From contig OX419758.1 in assembly GCA_948567375.1 (NCBI GenBank), positions 48,499,473 to 48,563,472 of the forward strand: a stretch of DNA of 64,000 bases. The letters are read 5' to 3'. Below the pieces are notes generated by a model. The model was not told the origin of the DNA, did not search any database, and saw nothing but the letters and a program-made list of their open reading frames with translations. A program made the translations under genes and the position numbers. This DNA comes from Lunularia cruciata. Its lineage: Eukaryota; Streptophyta; Marchantiopsida; Lunulariales; Lunulariaceae. This document shows, in pieces, positions 46,895 through 57,479 of this stretch (its first letter is position 1; each line of letters begins with the position of its first letter).

Positions 46895-49800
46895 TTTATG
46901 AATGGAGTCCTAGAAGGTAATCATGTGAGAGTATTGATAGACCTTAGAGCAACAAAGAATTTCTTCTCTCACTCAATTGCAATAAGATTGGAAATGGATC
47001 TTGAGAAGGATGAGAATGCAAACATAGAGCTACCTAATGGGCAAACAAAGAGGATTGAGTTGTCCCTTGAAAGTTTGCACTCTTAATAAGAGAGTATCAA
47101 GAAGCATTAGAGTGGCAAGTGATACGGTTAGCTTGTTATGACGCAATCTTAGGCATGCCATGGATGAAGCATTACAACCTTATGGTAGATTGGAAGGAGG
47201 AAATAGTAAGAACTTGCCAATGGAAGATCATTGGGGTTAAAGAAAAATCACACTAGCAAGAATTGCCTCTCCATGTCATAAGGACAATAACTATTTGTAA
47301 CATAGATAGATGTTTCATAGGTCTAACAAGAGAAGTCCATAATGCACAACTTGATGAAAAAATTCTTGAGAAATTGAAAGATGTGGTCAATGAGTTTCAA
47401 GATGTCTTCTCAAATTATCTAACCTCAAGATTACCACCAAAAAGGAGAATAGATCATAAAATTGAGATATTTCCAAGGAAGACACCTCTTTGTTAGGCCC
47501 CATATCATTTATCGCCTCATGAATTAAAGGAATTTAAGGCTCAAATTGATCATATGCTACAAAGAGGGTTTATCCAACCCAACATATTACCATATGGGGC
47601 TCTTGTCTTATTTGTGAAGAAGGATGGTACAATCTGCATGTGCATTGACTATTGGAGCCTAAATCAATAAATGGTGAAGAAAAAATACCTCTTATCCTGC
47701 ATGGATGGATGACCTGTTTGATCAACTCAATAGGGCAAAAAACTTCACCAAACATGCTCTATTGAGCAATTACAACCAAATCTAGATTGCAAAGGAAGAC
47801 ATACACAAAATTACTTTTGAATAAGGTATGGCCACTTTGACTACCTAGTGATATCATTTGGCCTCACCAACACACCAACCACTTTCATGAGTTTGATGAA
47901 TGATATATTTTTTCCATACTTGGATAAGTCTATTATCATCTTCCTAGACAACATCTTAGTCTATAGTAGGACAATGATGTAACACAAAGCAACATCTACA
48001 AGAAGTCCTCCAAATTCTATGACAAAATAAGTTGTATGCCAAAGTCTCAAAGTGCAAGTTTGGCAAGTTGGAAGTAGACTACTTGGGGCATAGAGTAAAT
48101 GAACAAGATATCCACATGTTAATAGATAAAATAGAGGTCATTTAGAAATAGAGTGCTCTAGAAGATCAAACTCAACTCAAGATCTTCTTAGGATTGATAG
48201 GGTATATTGTCAATTTGTCAAGGACTTCTCTAAGGTTAGATAGCCTCTAACAACACTACTAGGCAAGGGGAAGAAGTGGATGTGTGGAATTGCACAACAA
48301 TTGAAAGATGCATTACTACATGTACTAATCTTGAAATGGTATCACCTAAAATGTCCAATCAAGTTGGCTATGGATGCATCAAGCATAGCAATAGGAGTAG
48401 TCCTACAATAAGAGTGGTATGATAGATGGCACCTAGTTGCATATTTCTCTCAAAATTTGTTACCGGTAGAATGCAACTATCACACCATCGAACAAGAAGA
48501 GTTGGCCATTGTCTTTGCAACCAAGCCTTGGAAGTACTATCTTGGTGAGAAGGCATTTGAAGTAGAGATAGACCACAAACCTCTGGTCTACCTCATGACA
48601 TAAGAAGATCTACCTCATTGATAGATTTGGTGGGTAGAGGGGAGACAATGGTTCAACATGACAATCAAATATGTGAAAAGCAAGAAGCAACTTGTAGATC
48701 CATTCACCCAAATGCTATGGTAAACAATTTGGTGGTAGAGGTCAAGATGAACCCTGAATTATGGCCAAAGATACTTGGTGTTACAAAAATTGATCCATAG
48801 ATTGTAGGAGCTCAATCATCCAAAGGCATCACTAGCATCCAAGGACTCACTTATCATGATGGCAGGTTATGGATCTTAGATGTCACGGGCATAAGAACCA
48901 CCATCCTAGTTAAATGTCATGATTTTGCCATTACAGGTCATGTGGGAGTGGACAAGACCTTGGATGCAGTCAAACACCATAACTATTGGCCCAAGATGAG
49001 CAAAAAAATAAAGCTTCTAATCAAGCTCCCACATGACTCCTTCAACCACTCCCCACTCATACATGATGTTAAGAACAAGTAAGCATGGATCTGGTTTGTG
49101 AATTGCCCCAGACCACCTCAAGGTTTGACTCCATAATAGTCTTTTTCAACCAACTCAAGAAATGATTCATATGCATCCTACCACCAAGGATGTGACTGCT
49201 CTACAACTAGCTAAATTTTACTTAGATGCAATCTTTCTCTTACCATAGCTTCTCTCAAGTACTCATCACCTATAAAAACACTCAATTCACTAGTTTGTTT
49301 TGGAGAACACTTTTTGGTTTCTTCAAAATCAAATTGCTCATGTCCACAACTTACCATCCATAGACCAATGGACAAACAAAGTGGGCTAGTTGCATCATTG
49401 AAGACATGCTTTGAGGCTTCACCTTAGATGAGCAAGAGAGGTGGGACACCTTACTTCCACTAGTGGAATTTTCTTATAACAATTTATTGAATATGTCCAT
49501 CACACTATTCTTCCCTAGTATGGAGAGCATCCTTTCACATCTTTGAGCTTGATGAAGATCCGCCTGGTGGCTACCAAGGTTGACATTGTCAACACTTTTG
49601 TTTGTAAAATTCAACACGGTGTGGAGAATGCCAAGCACAGGTTTTAGATTGCCCAAAGTTGTTAGAAGCAATATGTAGATGCACATTGTCAGCACATGGA
49701 GTTTAGTGTTGGGGATTAGGTTTGGCTATCAACAACCAACCTCACATTAGTTGGCCCTCATAAGCTCAAACCTTGTTTTATTAGGCCTTTTTCCAATCAA

Positions 49801-49935
49801 ACCCTCAAGCTACTACCACACATGAAGATCCATTTAGTATTCTATGCTTCCTTACTATGTAGATATGCTTCCCAATCACCTCACTTTCCTTCCATACAAG
49901 ACATTAGACCAACTCCAACACTCATTGATGGCACA
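46895..49935 (+). pseudogene. Protease, RT, RNase H and integrase of the inner chromovirus (fossil)
   Basis: The protease part starts GVLEGNHVRVLIDLRATKNF (about 46903), with ELPNGQTKRIE near 47035 and an AILGMPWMKHYN block near 47140. The RT entry RRIDHKIEIFPRKTPLC is near 47440, with HMLQRGFIQPN near 47550 and CMCIDYWSLNQ near 47640. RNase H has an EQEELAIVFATK block near 48490 and IDHKPLVYL near 48570. The integrase lies at about 48930-49480. The order is that of plant chromoviruses. It is broken in many places. Confidence 0.75.
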
Positions 49936-50090
49936 GAGGAATATGAAGTTGAACACATTCTCCAAAAATGCATCCATGGTACTCGCTATCTACATGTGGA
50001 ATATCTTGTATAATGAAAAGGGTACCCACTATATGAGGTGACATGGGAGCATGTAGCCAACTTGATCTATGCACCGGTGTTAGTGAAATC
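49936..50090 (+). pseudogene. Chromodomain-like end of the inner chromovirus (fossil)
   Basis: The segment EYEVEHILQKCIHGTRYLHV, followed by EYLV and, further on, a VTWEHVANL block, matches the chromodomain pattern at the end of chromoviral integrase. It contrasts with the PHD finger at the same place in copies A-C. Confidence 0.65.
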
Positions 50091-50143
50091 TTTTGAGCAA
50101 TAGCTTTGCAATGAGGATGTTATGTTTGAAAAGGGGGGAGGTT

Positions 50144-50763
50144 TGTAATACCAATAGCTAGACATATTATCATGAGGTCAAAATTAGCTTGGTAAAATTT
50201 GGAATGATGTTATATATGATGGAATAAGTAGATTAGATAGAAGTATCACCAAAGGGCACTCGACCTTAGGGAGAGGGACCAAAAGTGTATTCTACTAATA
50301 AGTAGAAGCAAAAAATAGCCTAAAGAAGTTCAAAGCCAATTTGAAGGCCTAAACGGATGAATTAGGCTTCAAAAATGTGCAAATTCCTTCCATGGAGATT
50401 GAAAAGAGTGACCTTCCATCCCTGTATTTGTCTTGTCAAGAGCTTTATAATAGTAATTCACCTATGCAATTTTAAGATTCTTATAGGAAGATTCCTTAAA
50501 GATTCTCTTTAGTCAATGCTTGTTTGACCAACCAGATAGGACCAGGACCAAAACCAACATATCACCCATGCATGCAACTAATCTAAGGTTAGAGCTCACT
50601 GACATGTCACCAATCCGTATATTTGATCCAAGGGTGGAGCTTTCTTTTTAGGGAATCCACTTTGTTATGTAATAAAGACAATATGCTCCTTTGGAGCATC
50701 GGAGTTTGAGTGTGAAGCTTTGTGTTTCTTCTTCTAGGTTTCCTCGTGGGGGTTCTCTTGTCC
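50144..50763 (+). repeat. 3' LTR of the inner chromovirus, main part
   Basis: It starts TGTAATACCAATAGCTAG after the purine tract aaaaggggggagg. It is cut by a solo LTR and ends at 51450-51466. Confidence 0.85.
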
Positions 50764-51449
50764 TATGAGACGGCCTATCTCTCACTTAGGATGAACTTCT
50801 GTTGGCTATTATGGTAATGCACCATAGACTAAGAAGGCAAGGAACCCTCAACTCCATCATACACCTCCAAGGCTAACACTTCCAAGACTCAAACCACTGC
50901 TCATTAGAGAACTCAATGAGAGAGAGATAGTTGCAAATGAAAGGATGATGAGTACCTCCTCACCTCTAATTTATATACTTGTGAAATAGCTATGCACCAA
51001 AGTTACTAATTATTGGAGTAACTCAAATTACTAGGCTAAAAGTCAAATAAACTAAAAAAGTTAAAGGAATATCCATACTCATGGGAATATTCTCCTAACC
51101 ATGTGGTCTTATCTTGACCCAACCACTAAGTCAAGGATCCATTCACATGGGTTATCTTTGGACTATAGAAGAAATCCAAAACAAAAAGGCTTATGGGTCC
51201 AAGATTTCTCAACTCTTTCCTCAAAGCCAAATACATAAGAATTATACCAAATCAACACACTAGAATCCAAAATAGTGGTATTCATCTTTTCCATTCTCTT
51301 TAAAGTAAGGTCTCCTCTATCTTAGCAATGACTAACTTTAGTTAATCATGACTAATGTAGAACCATCCTTTATCTCTATATAAATAATATATCTCAAGTA
51401 CTTGTAATACCACACTAAATATCACATACATGCATAAATGAGTGTTACA
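50764..51449 (-). repeat. Solo LTR (minus) inside the inner chromovirus's 3' LTR
   Basis: This is the reverse complement of the TGTAACACC...GGCTCACA LTR (starts tatgagacggcctatctctc, ends gagtgttaca). The flanks gtcc (50760-50763) and atcc (51450-51453) give a 4-bp target duplication with one transition. Confidence 0.85.
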
Positions 51450-51499
51450 ATCCTTGGAACATTACGCTCATGTCCTTGGGACATTGTAGCTACCACTTA

Positions 51500-53110
51500 A
51501 CATCTTATTTCTTTTCTCCATGACTATCATCAAAATGAGGAGCTACAACTTGCAAACTTATTCTTCCCTCATGCCTTATTTTATTCTACACACTTCTCTA
51601 CAAGTGGGCATTGGGATTGGTTTTTGAGTATCTACATGATTTTTTCCTAAACATAATAGATTCTAGTTTCTTACTTCACTTTGCTTTTTGTCAAAAAATT
51701 GTCTTGGGTCTAATACCCTTAGAATGACCCTTTTGTGTAGTACACCTTTTCTTCTTAATCTTTCAAAGGAGATACATAATTTTTGCCTCACTAGTAATAG
51801 GTTGTTTTCCTATGTTTAGTCTCATGTACTATTTTTTTACAATTTCAATATTCAATTTCATCCTTTTCATCTCAATAGCAGTTTTATATGGCTATTTTAG
51901 GTGGTTGCAAGATGGTTTTTACTAGCATTCAAGCTTCCTTGGACATCCATCTCAATTGTGTGGTTGTCCAAGTTGATATCTCAAATGCTTTCAATATTAT
52001 TTCTTGTTTAGCTTTGTTTTGTAGACTTCACTATATAAGGAATCTGATCCCGTCCTTGATCCCATTGTACATAATTTTATGGCACAGAGACACATCTGTT
52101 CTATAGCTACTACATTGTCATAAGGGAGCTCACATGGTTTATATTTATTTACTGCACAAGGCAAGGTGCTCTCCTTAAGGAACCTCTTTTTTCCATAGCT
52201 TACTTCATAGCTTTGAGAGAAGTTGTAGCCACTTTTCCATCTTGTCTATTTCCATCACTCTTAAAAAATACATTTATATTGAGGTCTTTGGCAGATGTAT
52301 TTAGAGAAATTAGGTTCATAAGTCTAGACTCATAAATGTAAGGTTTGGATTCCATGAGCAATACTCATTCATTCAAACCTCCAACAAGGGTCCAATTTTT
52401 TATAAGACATTTGAGGGTTTTAGGCTTTCTTCTCAAAGATGATGATTTTTGTAGCTCATTAATCTTGAAAAATCTTTTTTTTTAACACCATGGTAATTTA
52501 TTCCTGTAATAGACAACAAAGAATTGGTCTATTCTATTATAAAAATATTTTATATCTTTAAAGCCTCTTATTTGGCATAGAATTATCCATCCATAGATGT
52601 ATTTCTACCCATTCTTGTACATTTGAAAATACTATATGCCATATTTCTCCACTCTATTAGTGCCATGTATGCTCACACAACCATTGGTGAGTAGTGTAGG
52701 TTATGGATAGCTCTTCCATTAACAATATGAAGACATAGTCTTGTATTGCATGAAGATATTGCACCAATAGCTTAATTTAAGAGCATAGGCCTAATGGCCT
52801 TACTATTAATAAATAGGTTCTTACACAATGGTTGCCCTTTTCTTTTGGTGCTTATTACAATAATAAAGTCAGAAATTTTGATTTCTAATCATACCTTAGT
52901 GTGGATTGCTACTTACTACTAAGCCTTTATGCTTAACACTCCTTGCTTTATGGACTGTATGACTAGACTCTTGGAAGGTTTGGGCAGATTTTGGTGAGCA
53001 CACTCACACCCTTACAAACATCCTCACTAACATGCCTTTACTTGATAGAGCTAGGATTCTATCTTGTGATGGAAAGGATATGTAGCTTGGCTCCATGCCT
53101 CTCCTTTTAT
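51500..53110 (+). pseudogene. Second LINE-like reverse transcriptase remnant
   Basis: The blocks match the family at 26050-27430 and recur in order. FTSIQASLDIHLNC and VVVQVDISNAFNIIS lie near 51915-51995. A CTRQGALLKEPLFSIAYF block lies near 52155 (the RQGDPL region of reverse transcriptases). A FPSLLKNT segment lies near 52255. The tail (about 52840-53110) corresponds to the C-terminal part. It is heavily interrupted by stops and frameshifts. Confidence 0.6.
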
Positions 53111-53232
53111 CAAAGATTTTTGCTTCATGTGTGAGGATTTTAGTATAATAGTCACTTGCATTTATGTTTACCACGTCCAACACTTAAAGAGCTACCAAAC
53201 CAATGTGTTTTTGGATCACTATCATACACATA

Positions 53233-53234
<2 letters not shown>

Positions 53235-53303
<69 letters not shown>
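53235..53303. repeat. (AT)n microsatellite
   Basis: About 34 uninterrupted AT repeats. The open frame that crosses it owes its length to the repeat. Confidence 0.97.
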
Positions 53304-53310
<7 letters not shown>

Positions 53311-53435
53311 TTATGATGTGCTTTAGGATGAGACACACTAGAGTTCATAATGTCATCTGAGATAAAATGGTATAGATTCTAAGGTCTACATCAAGCTATG
53401 GGTGGATATACTTAGTCCACTTCCTTAGCATGTAA

Positions 53436-53437
<2 letters not shown>

Positions 53438-53481
<44 letters not shown>
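53438..53481. repeat. (AT)n microsatellite
   Basis: About 22 AT repeats, 134 bp downstream of the first array. Confidence 0.97.
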
Positions 53482-53484
<3 letters not shown>

Positions 53485-53795
53485 CGTTCATAATCATATA
53501 TTAAACTTTGTTTGATACAATGGTTGAAACCCTCCTACCACTAGAGTCATTCAAATGAGCCATCATTCAAGCAAGAATAATTCATTGCTATTAGAGAGAA
53601 TGAATACCACTAAGCACCATGGCTATCCTTTACTAATAGAGAGAAGGAAGACCACTACCCATCATAATTAGCTTTTGATACATCAATACTTTTGGCCATA
53701 GAGACTTTTAAGTATCTTCATTACCATTTCTATGGTGTCCTTCAAGAGATACCACAAGGTTCTCTGCAGACGAGAGGTGTTTTTGTTATCTCTCT
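53482..53795. other. No recognisable gene
   Basis: Short stretch between the AT array and the full-length element, with a diverged direct repeat (attgctattagagagaatg... and tactaatagagagaaggaag...). Nothing else is seen. Confidence 0.4.
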
Positions 53796-53799
53796 TGCT

Positions 53800-54488
53800 T
53801 GTAACACCCATTTGTGCATGTGTGGGGTATTGTGATATTTAGCTTGGTATTACAAGTACTTGAGAGATATTATTTATATAGAGATAAAGGATGGATCTAC
53901 ATTAGTCATGATTAGCTAAAGATAGTCATAGCTAAGATAGAGGAGACCTTACTTTAGAGGAAGTGGAAAAGATGAGCACCACTATTTTGGATTCTAGTGT
54001 GTTGACTTGGTATTATTCCTAGGTGTTTGGCTTTGAGGAAAAAGTTAAGAATTCTTGGGCCCGCAAGCCTTTTTGTTTTGGATTCTCCTATAGTCCAAGG
54101 ATATCCCATGTGAATGGATCCTTGACTTAGTGGTTGGGTCAAGTTAAGATCATATGCTTAGTAGAATATGCCCATGTGGATAGATATTCTTTTATACTTT
54201 TGACTTTACTTGACTTTTAGCCTAGTAACTTGAGTTGCTCCAGTAATTAGTAACTTTGGTGTATAACTATTTCACAAGTATATAAACAAGGGGTGAGGAA
54301 GTACTTGTTATCCTTTCATTTGTAACTATCTCTCTCATTGAGTTCTTTAGTGAGCAATGTCTTGAGTATTAGAGTGTTAGCCTTGGAGGAGTATGATGGA
54401 GTTAGGGTTCTTTGCCTTCTTATTCCATGCTGCGCTACTATAATAGCCATCAGAGGTTCATCTTGAGTGAGAGACAGGCCGGCTCACA
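53800..54488 (+). repeat. 5' LTR of the Tat/Athila-like element
   Basis: 689 bp, TGTAACACCC to GGCCGGCTCACA. A promoter-like stretch, acaagtatataaacaagg, lies near 54275 and is conserved in the solo copies. Confidence 0.92.
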
Positions 54489-54489
54489 T

Positions 54490-55860
54490 TTTTGGTTCCG
54501 TTGCCGTGACCTCTCTAGAAGGCAAGATAATGTTCCACGTACAATTCTATATTAGACAAAAGGAGGCTATGAGAGCTCACTTGGAGAGAAATTTAGGAGA
54601 GGAGAGGGTTGAATGTATGTTAGAGAATTTGGATCTATTTTTATACCTTGTAGAATAATGATGTCTTTGAGGTGATTTTGTACATCTTATACACTTGAAA
54701 GGATTTGGAGAGATTGTGTGAGGTAGATTGCAGATTTTGGAGATTAAAGTGATTTTGGGCAAAATCTCAAGTTTGAGATCTGGACTTGAAATTTCTATAG
54801 ATAATAGCTTGGGTTATCTTTCAGCTAGCACCCTTGAAATTATTATGAGAGCTAATATGCGCACTAAGCTAGAATTTTTGAAATTTGATAGGATAAACTA
54901 CTACCGCAACTACATGCTCTCTGGAAAATTGTACAGAGTCAACCATTTCTTCAATTTTTAGTGGATTTTCCTAAAATTCCCAAAGAAAATCAAATGCATT
55001 TTATCCTACTTGTTGACATAAAAATTAGAGAGATATTATTCTTGCGCATAGAGTTATGAGTTTCTAAAGTGAGGGGATGGTTTTTAGACCAAATCCAAAA
55101 TATGTGTATTGAATAGAAAGGTGTCTAGGCCAAATGGCTTGATGAAAAGATCTGAATTTTTCTAAGGAGGGACACCTTAGAGTTGTGATCAAGTGTGAAA
55201 ATTTTCAAAGGATTGCAACATACAAGTTGTGAGATTTGACTGACATTATGAGGAAGGGTCAATTTTGTAGAGTTTAGATTTTATGCATGGGAGTGTGAGA
55301 GCAACAAAAAGCATGTTTGAGTGTTTAGACTCATCTTGGGAACATAAAGGGTAACCAAGAGTGGAAATTGAGGCTATGCAAGGTTCCCTAAGGTTTTGAG
55401 GTGATTTTAGGGATGGATTTGAGGAGAAGAGAGTGTTGAGAGGATCCAAAAACCTACACCACTTGTAGGAAAGAGTGAGTCTAAGTGCTTTTTATGTGGA
55501 GAGAATGGACATAAGGCAAGTTCATGTCCATTGACTTTTGAGAGCAAGAGATTGAGAGAAAAGGAGAGGCTTACTTGACTTGGGTTAACATGTTGGACCT
55601 TTGTCACCAAGATTGGGAAGGAGAAGATCTAAGATCAAGGAGGTGTGTGAGGTTTGTGGAGTGGAAAGACTTCCAAAAAGACATGAGTGTAGTGGAGTAA
55701 AAGCACTTTGGAGACTTTGGTGAAGGATCTTGGAGAGAGTCTTAGTACAGCTACAAAAATACTACCACCTTCATTAGCTAGTTCTCAAGATTAGTGATGG
55801 AGATAATCTTTCAACTTATGGATAAACTATCCATGAGAGTTTGATTAATATGCACTCTAG
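54490..55860 (+). pseudogene. Extra coding region before gag, with a CCHC zinc knuckle (fossil)
   Basis: Between the primer site and gag lies about 1.4 kb of once-coding sequence. It includes open stretches at 54467-54658 and 54728-54961. A perfectly spaced zinc knuckle, CFLCGENGHKASSC (C-x2-C-x4-H-x4-C), lies at 55486-55527, and a further Cys-rich piece, CEVCGVERLPKRHEC, lies near 55645. Tat-lineage elements such as Ogre are known to carry an extra ORF before gag. The rest of this one matches nothing I recognise. It is broken. Confidence 0.5.
54491..54511 (+). promoter_or_regulatory. Primer-binding site, tRNA-Asp type
   Basis: The site tttggttccgttgccgtgac, starting two bases after the LTR, resembles TTTGGCGCCGTTGCCGGGGA. 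That is the tRNA-Asp primer site used by Tat and Athila lineage elements. Confidence 0.7.
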
Positions 55861-56039
55861 GATTTGATGTTGTTATAGAAATCTTGGAGCAACCTGAACC
55901 TTTGTTTTCCCTAGGGGGGATTATTCTCAGATGGTGTTAGTCATGTATATAATCTATTAGTTATAGAGTGAGAGAAAAGAAAAGAAAAAAGAAAAAAATT
56001 GAGAGAAAAGAAAGATAGTGAGGGGTTCAGATTGGGAAA

Positions 56040-57000
56040 CTTTTGGTTTTCTTTGGCAATGATGGAGAAGACGTGGAGGCCTTTGTGAGAAACTTCAAGA
56101 GAGTTTGCATAGGAAAAAATGAGAGGAGGAAGAATGAGTGGGTCTCATTATTACCAGATTTCTTTGAGGATGAGCACTTACATGGTATGAGTCAGAATAC
56201 TAAAAAAAAAGAGTAGAGATGGGGAAGAAGAGTCTTGGGAGAGTTTGACTTCAACACTCATTGAGAACTTTCTTCCAGATGAGAGTTATGAGAGATTGAT
56301 GAGTGGGGTTACTTTTCTCAAACAAGGAGATAGAGAGAAAGTGAGAGTCTATGTGGAGAGAGTGAAAAAGTTAGAGTCTAGATTTTGCATAGTGTTGAGG
56401 AAGGGTAGGGATGATGTGGAGACTACTATGATTGTCATAGGAGCCATACTCACCAAGAATTTTGTGGGAGGATTGAGACTAAAAATTAGAAGCAAGGTGA
56501 GATATGAGAAACCTTCTTCTAAGGTTGAAGGTATCAAGATTGCAATTTGTATGGAAGAGAGTTTGGAAGGAGATGAGAGTGATTTGGTGGTGAAGGAGGT
56601 TGTGCATCCTCCTCAAGGTTACAATTATGGTGGAACTTCTAATAATTTGGTGGCCAAGGTTGCACCACAAGTATTAGTTGCTCCAGTTCTTGCACCTCCA
56701 CCAAAGGGTCCACTTCAAACCATCACATAACAACTTGCAGATCTCAAGATCAATGTGGTGCAACTATGGGAGAAGAGAGAGGTGGATCAGAATGTGGGGA
56801 GAGGGCCTAGGAGTTATGGAAGTCATCCATATAGAGGAGGCCAACCAACCAACAATTTCAAAAATTGTTGTTGTTAGAGAAATTGTTTTGGTTGTGGAGG
56901 AAGAGGCCATATCCAAAGGAATTACCCAAAGTCCACTTACCATGGAGGAAGGGGTTATGAAGGAGCCAATAGAGGGAAAGAAGGAGGTAGTGAAACCCTA
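56040..57000 (+). pseudogene. Gag of the Tat/Athila-like element (fossil)
   Basis: The 161-residue stretch at 56245-56730 has the retrotransposon-gag pattern (LIENFLPDESYERL, TFLKQGDREKVRVYVERVK near its start). A knuckle-like CFGCGGRGH segment follows at 56883-56909. It precedes the protease. Confidence 0.7.
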
Positions 57001-57479
57001 GTGGCTCATAATCCAAACAAAGGCAAGGGGATAACATCTATAAATGTGGTTGAGTGCAAGTATGAGAAGGGAGAGTGCTCAAACTCCAAGAGACTTAATT
57101 TAGAGCTTTTGGCGCAAGAGAGCTGTTTTGAAGAGGATGTGTACTCTTCTCAAGGATTTACTACTAACCAAGATACTCATATGCCTATTAGGAGCACTTG
57201 CAAAAGCAATTCCACACCATCAACAACGAAGACTCCAAGGAAGAAGTAGGGGATGGAGGACTTCTTGATCACAAAGCAACAATGGAACTACAATGTCTTG
57301 GAGGATGTTGGTAGTCATAAGGCTAACATCACAATGGGCCAATTGATTGCTATGAATCCTACTTTGAGAAAGGAGCTTAGAGGTGGTTTGAGTTCTACAA
57401 GGTTCAAGAGGAAGAAGAAGGCAAAAGTTCCAATATCAATGGGGGTGGTGGATGCCAAACCAGCACCATGAGAGGCTTG

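Larger units (their letters stand above)
35386..51466 (+). mobile_element. Inner chromovirus (Ty3/gypsy) inserted in the outer element's 3' LTR
   Basis: This element belongs to the same family as its host element. Its ends are TGTAATACC and GGAACATTACg. It has an exact 5-bp target duplication, ctcat, at 35381-35385 and 51467-51471. The 5' LTR (35386-35967 plus 45085-45099) is split by copy C of the methyltransferase element. The internal region is 45101-50143. The 3' LTR (50144-50763 plus 51450-51466) is split by a solo LTR. The pol is broken in many places and keeps a chromodomain-like end. Confidence 0.88.
29833..51488 (+). mobile_element. Outer chromovirus (Ty3/gypsy) element, interrupted by nested insertions
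   Basis: The 5' LTR is 29833-30301, followed by an initiator-Met-type primer site, a decayed gag-pol (about 30320-34750) and a 3' LTR in two parts (34856-35385 and 51472-51488). The 3' LTR is split by a second element of the same family (35386-51466). The flanks give a near-perfect 5-bp target duplication: tctac at 29828-29832 and gctac at 51489-51493. The internal region also holds a solo LTR (31389-32097). The element is broken in many places and old. Confidence 0.85.

Noticed and set aside
53127-53360. A 77-codon open frame
   Set aside because: Its length comes from the AT microsatellite, which reads as Ile-Tyr repeats.
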